This document shows, one piece after another, positions 37,857-45,203 of a DNA stretch of 64,000 nt. Below the pieces are notes generated by a model. That model did not search any database and had not been told where the DNA came from. It was given only the letters and a program-made list of their open reading frames with translations. The translations under genes were made by a program, and so were the position numbers. How positions within the stretch are numbered: position 1 is the stretch's first letter; every line of letters starts with the position of its first letter. This stretch comes from Alkalimonas amylolytica (GTDB lineage Bacteria; Pseudomonadota; Gammaproteobacteria; Enterobacterales; Alteromonadaceae): the NCBI RefSeq assembly GCF_900107845.1, contig NZ_FNRM01000004.1, positions 1-64,000 on the forward strand, given 5' to 3'.

Positions 37857-40616
37857 TTGAAAAAAAACTTGATAAAGCAAAGCCCTAACGACCAAAAGCA
37901 GTATAAGCACCTGGTTCTGGCCAACGGCTTGGCTGTACTTCTGGTACAGCAGAGTGATGCAGAAAAAAGTGCTGCTGCGCTTTGCATCCGTGCCGGGCAC
38001 TTTGATGATCCACCTGAACGGCAAGGACTGGCACACTTTACCGAACATATGCTGTTTTTGGGAAGCAAACACTACCCGGTTGCTGGTAGCTTTCAACAAT
38101 TTGTCAGTCATCATGGTGGCAGCAGCAATGCATGGACCGGCACAGAGCATAGCACGTACTTTTTTGACAGTGATGCAGCGCATTTTGCCGAAGGCTTACA
38201 GCGTTTTGCCGATATGTTTATCCACCCCTTGTTTGCAGAGAGCTACATAGAGAAAGAACGTCAAGCCATCGAAGCCGAGTTCACCCTTAAACTGAAAGAT
38301 GATGGCCGCCGGATCTATCAGGTACACAAGGAAACGGTTAACCCAGCGCACCCTTTTGCTAAATTCTCGGTAGGTAACCTGCAAACCCTGGTCGACTTGC
38401 CGGAGCAAAGCCTGCGTGACAGCCTGCTGGCTTTTTATCAGCGTTACTACCTTGCCAGCCAGATGACGCTGGTTCTGGTAGCACCGGAACCACTCAGCAC
38501 TCAGCAAGCCTGGGTTGAACAACACTTTACAGCGATGCCTCAGGGGGAATGCCAACGTGATTGGTTGGAAGAGCCCCTCTATTTGCCTGAACAACTGGGT
38601 ATCGAACTGAGGGTAGAACCGCATAAAGAAATGCACAAGCTGGTACTGAGCTTTGCCCTGCCTGGTATCCAACGTTGGTACCCTTATAAGCTGGTCAGCT
38701 TTATTGCGCATTTACTGGGGGATGAAGGACCAGGTTCTTTGTATGCCGAGTTGAAAGCGGCTGGCTGGATCAATCAACTTAGCGCCGGTGGTGGTGTCGA
38801 TGGCAGCAACTTCAAAGACTTCAGTATTTCCTGCGAACTGACTCAAGCTGGTATGGCCTCTACTGAGCAAATCACGCATGCCATCTTTCAATATCTGGCC
38901 ATGCTAAAACAATCTCCCTTCCCACAGCAGTTGTATCGTGAGCGACAGCAACTGCTGGAATGGTCATTCAGCTATCAGGAGCCCAGCACTTCGGAGCAAA
39001 CAGCCACTGAGCTGGCTGTGAATATGCATCATTACCCGGTTGAAGACATCGTCTTTGGTGACTACCGGATGGAAACCCCACCAGAGTCCCTGTATCGTCA
39101 GGTGCTGAATTATTTCCAACCCACCAATGTGCGACTTATGGTGATTGGACCTGGCCTTGAAACCAACCAGAGCGCGCGCTGGTACCTCACACCTTATCGG
39201 GTAGAGCCGCTGCCAACCCGGTTGCTGCAATCGCTGGCAAACTTATCACCATCGCCAAAGTTTCAGTTGCCGCAACCAAACCCCTACTTCGTCGATGAGC
39301 TTCGGCTGTTGCCTGAAAGTGCAACACAAGAAAGGCCCGACTGTATCCATCGCGATAATGCACTCACCCTTTGGTTTAAGCCAGATGCCGATTTTCATAC
39401 CCCAAAAGGTCACATCTATCTGCAGTTGAGCCTGCCTTTTAGCATTCAGAGTTGCTGGCACTTGGCTGCAACCAGACTATGGGTAGAGTTGCTAAACGAT
39501 GAAATCCAACAGGCATTGTATCCTGCCAGCACGGCGGGTCTGGGCTACAGCCTTCACGTACAAAAGCAAGGCATCAGCATTCACAGCTTTGGCCTTAGCA
39601 ACAATCAAATTCAGTTGCTGCTCGATGTGTTAGAGCATCTAAGTCAATTTCAGGTCCAGGCGGGCCGTTTTCACGAAATCAAACAACAGCTGATGCGTCA
39701 CTGGCGTGACAGCCATAAAAATAAACCCGTCGCCAGTCTGTTTAGTCAGCTTTCAGCGGTGTTGCATCCACTCAATCCAGCCATCGACAGACTGCTGTTG
39801 GAACTTGAAAGCATGCAGCTTGATGCCTTTGCCTGCTTTCATCAGCAGTTGTTGCAGCAATTGCACATCGAGGCTTTTATGGTTGGCAACTGGCAATCAC
39901 AGGACGCCACCGAATTGCAACAGCGCTTGGGTAGCTGGTTGGCTGATCGGGAGCATTGCGCTCCTCTGTCTGTGCCAGAGCGCCCAATGCAAAACCATGG
40001 CCCTGTTTGGCTCAATATAGATGTGGATCATCATGATCATGCGCTGGTCATCTACTTACCAGCTCAGGATAAATCACCCGAGCAGATCAGTCGCTTTATG
40101 CTGGCCAACCACTTGCTGGCACCGCGCTATTTTCATCAATTGCGCACCGAGCAACAACTAGGCTATCTGGTAGGAACCGGTTATGTTCCTGTGAATACTC
40201 TGCCTGGCCTGGCTTTTTACATTCAATCACCCAATACGGATTGTCAGCAGTTGTATCAGGCTACCGTGCAGTTTTATCGTACTTTCCTGGCTGAGTTAGA
40301 GCAATTGAGTGAGCTTGAGTTTCAGGAGCTAAAGCAAGGGTTGCTCAACCAACTGCAAGACAAAGACACCAGTTTAAGTAGTCGCGCGAAGCGGCTCTGG
40401 CTGGCAATTGGGCAGGATGACCTGCAGTTTAACCTAACTGAGCGCATCAGCAGTGCGACAAAGCAGCTGACCCTGAATCAATTTGTTCACTTTTTTTACC
40501 AGCTACTCTCACCAGATTACGATGCTATTTTCCTTGCTACCGACAGCAAGCCAAGCCATAGCCACCTGCGTTTTCTAGATGCATCAGAGCTGATTTCCGA
40601 GCTGGAAAATGATTAA
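37857..40616 (+). CDS. M16 family zinc protease (insulinase/protease III-like)
   Basis: A 919-aa member of the pitrilysin/insulysin class with four repeated domains in one chain. The inverted zinc motif HxxEH is in AHFTEHMLFLGSKHYP (about 58-73) and the third ligand Glu in ERQAIEAEFTLKLKDD (about 137). FFDSDAAHFAEGLQRFADMFIHPL also fits. It is similar in length to protease III (PtrA), but has no signal peptide at the predicted start, so it may be cytoplasmic. It degrades small polypeptides and unfolded fragments. The start is a TTG at 37857; no better ATG exists upstream of the conserved region. Confidence 0.9.
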   Translation: MKKNLIKQSPNDQKQYKHLVLANGLAVLLVQQSDAEKSAAALCIRAGHFDDPPERQGLAHFTEHMLFLGSKHYPVAGSFQQFVSHHGGSSNAWTGTEHSTYFFDSDAAHFAEGLQRFADMFIHPLFAESYIEKERQAIEAEFTLKLKDDGRRIYQVHKETVNPAHPFAKFSVGNLQTLVDLPEQSLRDSLLAFYQRYYLASQMTLVLVAPEPLSTQQAWVEQHFTAMPQGECQRDWLEEPLYLPEQLGIELRVEPHKEMHKLVLSFALPGIQRWYPYKLVSFIAHLLGDEGPGSLYAELKAAGWINQLSAGGGVDGSNFKDFSISCELTQAGMASTEQITHAIFQYLAMLKQSPFPQQLYRERQQLLEWSFSYQEPSTSEQTATELAVNMHHYPVEDIVFGDYRMETPPESLYRQVLNYFQPTNVRLMVIGPGLETNQSARWYLTPYRVEPLPTRLLQSLANLSPSPKFQLPQPNPYFVDELRLLPESATQERPDCIHRDNALTLWFKPDADFHTPKGHIYLQLSLPFSIQSCWHLAATRLWVELLNDEIQQALYPASTAGLGYSLHVQKQGISIHSFGLSNNQIQLLLDVLEHLSQFQVQAGRFHEIKQQLMRHWRDSHKNKPVASLFSQLSAVLHPLNPAIDRLLLELESMQLDAFACFHQQLLQQLHIEAFMVGNWQSQDATELQQRLGSWLADREHCAPLSVPERPMQNHGPVWLNIDVDHHDHALVIYLPAQDKSPEQISRFMLANHLLAPRYFHQLRTEQQLGYLVGTGYVPVNTLPGLAFYIQSPNTDCQQLYQATVQFYRTFLAELEQLSELEFQELKQGLLNQLQDKDTSLSSRAKRLWLAIGQDDLQFNLTERISSATKQLTLNQFVHFFYQLLSPDYDAIFLATDSKPSHSHLRFLDASELISELEND

Positions 40617-40689
40617 AACGATTTGCTTTTGACAGCATCAGGCAATTTCTATATGTTAACGGTACCTAGACTGCATCCAAGATGACTTA

Positions 40690-42942
40690 ATGCGCGCTGG
40701 CACCACAACAACAATAATATTGAGCTGCCTAACTACTTTACTGCCAAACACGGCCTTCGCCATGAACTGGGAGGCTGTGCAACCTTATGTCCTCAGTGTT
40801 GTGTTGTTGCTTTCGTTTGGAGCCTTATTATTGGCTCATCTTAGTATAGTCAAGATGCGCCGATATCAAAGCCGACTGGAGCACAGTGAAGAAAGGCTTC
40901 GTCTTTCACTCTGGGGTAGCGGTGATGAGCTTTGGGACTGGAACATTGAACAAGGCACATTGTATCGCTCCAGCTCGTGGCAAAGCCCGGTTGAGCTGGA
41001 CCCGGAGACTCAGGATATTCCTCCCAATCGCCAACAAATTCACCCGCAAGACTTGGATCGAGTCAGCGAAGCGCTAAGCAATCATCTCAATCAGCAAAGC
41101 CCCTATTTTGAAGCCACCTACCGCATTCGATCCAGTGATCAACAGTGGATTTGGGTGCTTGACCGCGGCAAAGTCGTCAGTTATAACCAGCAAAATCAAG
41201 CCAGCCGCATGACCGGTACTCTGAAAAACATTCATCATATCAAACTGGCAGAAGAGCGCTTGCAGCTGTTCGCACAGTGCCTGGAAAATATTTCCGATGC
41301 GGTTGTTATTTGTGATACATCTTTTCGCATTCTGGAAGTAAACCCGGCTTTTAGCCGTATTACAGGCAAAGATCGTGAACACGTCATTCAACAACAGTTC
41401 GAATTATCGCTTTACCCAAGCCGCTTTCTACGTGATATCAAACAAGCCTTGATGAAAACCAGTTCCTGGGTTGGGGAAGTGCAGGAACAACGCAGCGATG
41501 GTCAAACCTACCATGCCGAGTTGAACTTTAACGTCGTCCGGGATGAACAAGGACAGATCCAGCAATATGTCGCGGTATTTTCTGATATTACCGAACGCAA
41601 GACCCGTGAAGAACAGCTCAGTAAGCTAGCCAACAGTGATACTCTGACCGGCTTACCAAACAGGGCTTTATTTCTCAGCCAGTTGGGTGAGCTGGTAGAG
41701 CAACAAAAACGCCATTCACTTTTAATGTTCGACCTGGATAACTTCAAAAAAATCAATGATTCACTTGGTCATCAACTCGGTGACGGCCTGCTATGCAAGC
41801 TGACGGAGCGCCTTAAGTTATTTCCCCGCAACAAAGGACAGCTGTACCGGCTTGGTGGCGATGAGTTTGCTATTTTGCTGGAAAACACCAACGATATTCA
41901 CACCATTACCTCACTGGCCAAAGAGCTGATCAAACAAATTAATCTGCCATTTTTTATCAATCAACACGAACTTGCGATCAGTTGCAGCATAGGCATAGTG
42001 CTATACCCAGAGGATGGTCAGGATCCTCAGAGCCTTCTTCGTAACGCTGATACGGCCATGTACCATGCTAAAAATGAAGGCGGTAACCGTTACCTTTTTT
42101 TCAACGACAGTATGAACAAACAAGCGGTAAAACGCTTGCAGATTGAAAACCTGATTCGCCATGGCTTAAAAGAAGACTTTTTTTCCGTCTATTATCAGCC
42201 AAAAATGGATATCCACAGCGGTAAGCTGCTTGGAATGGAGGCATTGGTTCGTTTCATTACCCCAAAGCGCGGCATTATCAGCCCTGCCACTTTTATTCCT
42301 GTAGCTGAAGAAACAGGACAAATTGTTGAAATCGGGGCTGTGGTGCTTCGTAAAGCCTGTCAACAAGTGAAAGCATGGATTGATCAGGAACTGTTTCATG
42401 GTCGGGTTGCAGTGAACCTGTCAGCCAAGCAATTTATGTTGCCTTATTTATGCGAACAAATTGACGATGTACTGCAACAGACCGAGCTGCCGTCTTATCA
42501 TCTGGAACTTGAGATCACCGAAGGCACCGTCATGCAATCGCCCACCATGGCAATTGATACCATGAAGAAGTTACGGGCGCGTGGTATTCACCTGGCTATG
42601 GATGACTTTGGAACGGGCTATTCGTCACTGGCGTATTTGAAGCAGTTTCCGCTGAATACGCTGAAAATCGACAAAGCCTTCATTGATGATATGGACACAG
42701 CCCGTGGCCGCAATATGGTGGATACCATAGTGACGATAGCTCACAACCTAAGCCTGACGGTGGTGGCAGAAGGCGTGGAGGAAAAGCAGCAGCTGGACTT
42801 GCTTAAACAACTACGATGTGAAGTGATACAAGGTTATTACTACAGCAAGCCCTTGTCATCAGAGGACTTTACCAGGTTTTTGCAACAGCAGCAGGCACCG
42901 AACACGACGAAAGTCGCACGGACAACTGCCACACTGGGTTAG
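40690..42942 (+). CDS. Membrane-anchored PAS-PAS-GGDEF-EAL protein
   Basis: A 750-aa cyclic-di-GMP enzyme. Signal/anchor region 1-50 (MNWEAVQPYVLSVVLLLSFG), PAS_3-like domain about 68-185, second PAS about 190-310, GGDEF about 320-480 and EAL about 495-735. The GGDEF motif is intact (RLGGDEFAILL), with no RxxD inhibitory site five residues before it. All EAL catalytic features are present: MEALVRF, NLSAKQF, ELEITEG, AMDDFGTGYSSLAYLKQFP, KIDKAF, VAEGVEE and QGYYYSKPL. So phosphodiesterase activity is likely and cyclase activity possible. Input is sensed by PAS, perhaps redox or a small ligand. Neighbouring genes give no hint. Confidence 0.92.
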   Translation: MRAGTTTTIILSCLTTLLPNTAFAMNWEAVQPYVLSVVLLLSFGALLLAHLSIVKMRRYQSRLEHSEERLRLSLWGSGDELWDWNIEQGTLYRSSSWQSPVELDPETQDIPPNRQQIHPQDLDRVSEALSNHLNQQSPYFEATYRIRSSDQQWIWVLDRGKVVSYNQQNQASRMTGTLKNIHHIKLAEERLQLFAQCLENISDAVVICDTSFRILEVNPAFSRITGKDREHVIQQQFELSLYPSRFLRDIKQALMKTSSWVGEVQEQRSDGQTYHAELNFNVVRDEQGQIQQYVAVFSDITERKTREEQLSKLANSDTLTGLPNRALFLSQLGELVEQQKRHSLLMFDLDNFKKINDSLGHQLGDGLLCKLTERLKLFPRNKGQLYRLGGDEFAILLENTNDIHTITSLAKELIKQINLPFFINQHELAISCSIGIVLYPEDGQDPQSLLRNADTAMYHAKNEGGNRYLFFNDSMNKQAVKRLQIENLIRHGLKEDFFSVYYQPKMDIHSGKLLGMEALVRFITPKRGIISPATFIPVAEETGQIVEIGAVVLRKACQQVKAWIDQELFHGRVAVNLSAKQFMLPYLCEQIDDVLQQTELPSYHLELEITEGTVMQSPTMAIDTMKKLRARGIHLAMDDFGTGYSSLAYLKQFPLNTLKIDKAFIDDMDTARGRNMVDTIVTIAHNLSLTVVAEGVEEKQQLDLLKQLRCEVIQGYYYSKPLSSEDFTRFLQQQQAPNTTKVARTTATLG

Positions 42943-43013
42943 CATCCATGCTCAACTGAGTTACCTGGGCACATCAACCGGGCTTGAACCCGGTAGAGGC
43001 GGCTTAGAGAGGC

Positions 43014-43361
43014 TTAATCGCTGTCAACCTCAACGTAACTGAAATCGTCACTGCTGTCAGCAATACGCTTCTTACCAAACACGGTATGGAATTTACGTTT
43101 TTCCTGCACCCGTTGTTTGTATTTCAGCCAGGTTTTCTCCACAGCGCTGGCCGCTTCGGCCTCTCCGCGGCAAACCAGTACAAAACGTTGCTCTTCATCA
43201 GTTTGTGGAGCACGACTACCCTGCTCCAGTTCCTGCAAAGCAACACCATGCTTTTCCAGCAGGTTACCTTCTGCCAGTGTAAAGCGTCCTGACCGGGTAA
43301 ACCCTTTTGGGAAATTGCGGTCATCGAAAAAGCGACGTGGAGCGACAAAACTTTGCTGCAT
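43014..43361 (-). CDS. maoP: Macrodomain Ori organisation protein MaoP (YifE, DUF413)
   Basis: A 115-aa protein. The family pattern is RRFFDDRNFPKGFTRSGRFTLAE-like (F.D...PRGF.R.G.F), then EKHGVALQELEQGSRAPQTDEEQRFVLVCRGE and WLKYKQRV. In E. coli MaoP is needed to keep Ori macrodomain DNA constrained, acting with the cis site maoS close by. The start is the ATG at 43361 with GAGGA 8 nt upstream; a much longer open frame upstream would run through the hdfR promoter. Divergent from hdfR as in E. coli, which confirms identity. Confidence 0.92.
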   Translation of the reverse strand: MQQSFVAPRRFFDDRNFPKGFTRSGRFTLAEGNLLEKHGVALQELEQGSRAPQTDEEQRFVLVCRGEAEAASAVEKTWLKYKQRVQEKRKFHTVFGKKRIADSSDDFSYVEVDSD

Positions 43362-43420
43362 CACTTTTTTCCTCTGTTGCTCATCATTACAATGCATTAT
43401 TAGGGTTGCATGTTGTACAA

Positions 43421-43454
43421 AGCAAGTGGCAATTGGGATCACAATCCACTTGCT
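43421..43454. other. 34-bp palindrome in the maoP-hdfR intergenic region
   Basis: Arms AGCAAGTGG (43421-43429) and CCACTTGCT (43446-43454), nested pair ATTG (43432-43435) and CAAT (43442-43445), loop GGATCA. It lies in the middle of the 183-bp divergent region. Could be the HdfR operator or a maoS-like site; in E. coli maoS also lies next to maoP. I do not remember the maoS sequence well enough to compare. Confidence 0.6.
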
Positions 43455-43507
43455 CTGCTCAACTGTGCGGAGTATGGTGAACAAAATTGCCCTCGTAAAA
43501 CAAAAGT

Positions 43508-43528
43508 TTTTTATCGTGACGATAAAAA
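43508..43528. promoter_or_regulatory. Perfect 9-bp inverted repeat in front of hdfR
   Basis: TTTTTATCG (43508-43516), TGA, CGATAAAAA (43520-43528). It lies 16 bp upstream of the hdfR start, just before its ribosome site. In DNA it could bind HdfR for autorepression; in RNA it would put a hairpin against the GAGGA. Confidence 0.5.
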
Positions 43529-43544
43529 TTCCTGAGGAAAGCAC

Positions 43545-44393
43545 TTGGATACAGAGTTACTTAAAACTTTTCTGGAAGTTCATCGCACCCGTCATTTCGG
43601 TAAAGCTGCCGCCAACCTGTTTTTGACCCAATCGGCTGTCAGTTCACGCATTCGCCAACTGGAACAGCACCTTGGCGTCACCCTGTTCAGTCGTTACCGT
43701 AACAACATTCAGCTGACCACAGCTGGTGAGCGGCTACTGCCGCATGCCGAGACCATGTTAGTCACCCTTCAGCGGGCGCGGCAGGATGTAGCGATTACAG
43801 CCGATCAACAACAGCAACTGGTCATTGCCTCAACCGCAACACTATGGGATTGTTACCTACTAGCGCGCTTTAGCGTGATGCAGCGACAACTTCCGGCCAT
43901 CAGTTGGCGGGCTGAAAGCCTGGAGCGAGAATCCATGATCCGAGGTTTGTTAGAGCGTCAATTGGATTTAGCTTTACTGTTTGACCCACCAAAAACTGAT
44001 GACCTGCAAGTCGAGCATCATACGGAATTAAAACTGTTGCCGGTAATCCACTCTGATTTTGAGCCGACAAAAGCGGCTATGCAGGCCAATTATGTGTTAA
44101 TGGACTGGGGAACGGCTTTTCAAATAAAGCATGCCGATATCTTGCATGAAGAGATCCGGGTCACGGTCCGAACCAATCATGCCGGCATCGCCCTGACATC
44201 CGTATTACAACAAAAAGGCGCGGCTTATCTGCCAGAGACCATGGTTGCACAACAGCTGCAACAGGGAGTGCTGCAGCAAGTTGAAGATGCCCCGGTAATA
44301 GGTCGAAATTTGTACGCGGCTTACCTGAAAGCAGCAGACAGCAGTGATAGCCTGCAAAACGTCCTGATACAACTTAAGGATATTAAGGTCTGA
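43545..44393 (+). CDS. hdfR: LysR-family regulator HdfR
   Basis: A 282-aa LysR-type protein. The N terminus MDTELLKTFLEVHRTRHFGK and the HTH ANLFLTQSAVSSRIRQLEQHLG are almost the same as E. coli HdfR as I remember it, and RYRNNIQLTTAGERLLPHAE follows. The C-terminal effector domain is more divergent. In E. coli HdfR represses flhDC and activates gltBD. The start is a TTG at 43545 with GAGGA 6 nt upstream. Divergent from maoP; the two palindromes between them are probable control sites. Target genes in this organism are unknown. Confidence 0.92.
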   Translation: MDTELLKTFLEVHRTRHFGKAAANLFLTQSAVSSRIRQLEQHLGVTLFSRYRNNIQLTTAGERLLPHAETMLVTLQRARQDVAITADQQQQLVIASTATLWDCYLLARFSVMQRQLPAISWRAESLERESMIRGLLERQLDLALLFDPPKTDDLQVEHHTELKLLPVIHSDFEPTKAAMQANYVLMDWGTAFQIKHADILHEEIRVTVRTNHAGIALTSVLQQKGAAYLPETMVAQQLQQGVLQQVEDAPVIGRNLYAAYLKAADSSDSLQNVLIQLKDIKV

Positions 44394-44580
44394 ACAAACG
44401 GCTGTTGCGCCCTCTGGCCCTTAAGATCACCAGGCGCTTATGGCTGGTAAAAAGCGGCAGCAATAAAGGTCCAAGCGCCAGCGCAGCAATGCCCCAACGC
44501 CAAGCGGACATACCGGCACGCAATGCAGCGATGTAGATTGAAATAGCGGTGCAGACAAAAACAGCAGGAAGCAACAACAA
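44383..44580 (-). CDS. Small hydrophobic protein, two membrane segments (hypothetical)
   Basis: About 65 aa. Two hydrophobic helices (LLLPAVFVCTAISIYIAALRAG and WRWGIAALALGPLLLPLF) are followed by a basic tail (HKRLVILRARGRNSRLFRP), consistent with a small inner-membrane protein, basic end inside. The start is uncertain. I prefer the TTG at 44580, because GGGAG lies 8 nt upstream; a TTG at 44595 opens the frame but has no ribosome site. Its 3' end overlaps hdfR by 11 bp on the opposite strand. No family recognised. Confidence 0.5.
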   Translation of the reverse strand: MLLLPAVFVCTAISIYIAALRAGMSAWRWGIAALALGPLLLPLFTSHKRLVILRARGRNSRLFRP

Positions 44581-44675
44581 AGCGATCTCTCCCAATTAAA
44601 ACAAAACTATGGAATAGCGCAGCAATGCGTATGTTATCAGATTCAAATCGCTGATGTTGTTAAAACATGGCCAAT

Positions 44676-45125
44676 TTACTGCTGCTGTTGTTCACAACCC
44701 TCACCGTTTAGCCGTTGATACACCCAAGCTTGCTCACCACTGGTTAAAAAGACCTGAAAACGGCAATAGCGCAGCCCCAAGCGCTCATACCGGTCCAGTC
44801 GCTGCATTTGCCGCTTGCTCACCTGCATTCGGACCCCTACAGTGACTGCAGCTTCGTTTGCGACAATATTCAACCCCTCACGCTCAAACCCGGCTAACTC
44901 ATCAACGGTTACTTTCACATCCCCTCCAGTGACTAACTTGCGTACAAATCGATTGCGGAGAGTTCCATACGCAAATAATTGATAGGACGGTTGCTGATAC
45001 TCCACACTTTCATCTGGTGTGAAGAAAAATGGCGCTGGCCACCATAACCAAAGTAGCCACAACGTCAAACTCACCATGAGAACGATAGCAGTGATAAAAC
45101 CAGCGACTTGGCGATGTATTTTCAT
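44676..45125 (-). CDS. Membrane-anchored gamma-glutamylcyclotransferase-like (AIG2/YtfP) protein
   Basis: A 149-aa protein. Residues about 8-32 form a strong membrane helix (FITAIVLMVSLTLWLLWLWWP). From about residue 48 comes a GGCT-like fold: the substrate loop FAYGTLRNRFVR (YGTLR) and the acidic residue in LDRYERLGLRYCR (the family E in D.YE). Known relatives are soluble and cleave gamma-glutamyl-amines or take part in glutathione turnover. Tethering to the membrane is unusual for this fold and implies a periplasmic active site. The start is the ATG at 45125. Function is not known. Confidence 0.78.
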   Translation of the reverse strand: MKIHRQVAGFITAIVLMVSLTLWLLWLWWPAPFFFTPDESVEYQQPSYQLFAYGTLRNRFVRKLVTGGDVKVTVDELAGFEREGLNIVANEAAVTVGVRMQVSKRQMQRLDRYERLGLRYCRFQVFLTSGEQAWVYQRLNGEGCEQQQQ

Positions 45126-45153
45126 CTTACAAGTCTACCCCCAAACGCAAGAC

Positions 45154-45182
45154 AAAAAAAAGCCCATCCGAAGATGGGCTTT
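45154..45182 (-). terminator. Terminator of the subtilase gene
   Basis: On the minus strand GCCCATC-TTCG-GATGGGC (45179-45162) is followed by a run of T. The loop is a UUCG tetraloop. Confidence 0.88.
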
Positions 45183-45203
45183 ATTCATTTATTTCTTTTG
45201 TGC

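Noticed and set aside
42977-42994. Hairpin ACCGGG-CTTGAA-CCCGGT after the GGDEF-EAL gene as a terminator
   Set aside because: Stem is good but no T-run follows on either strand, so I do not call it a terminator.
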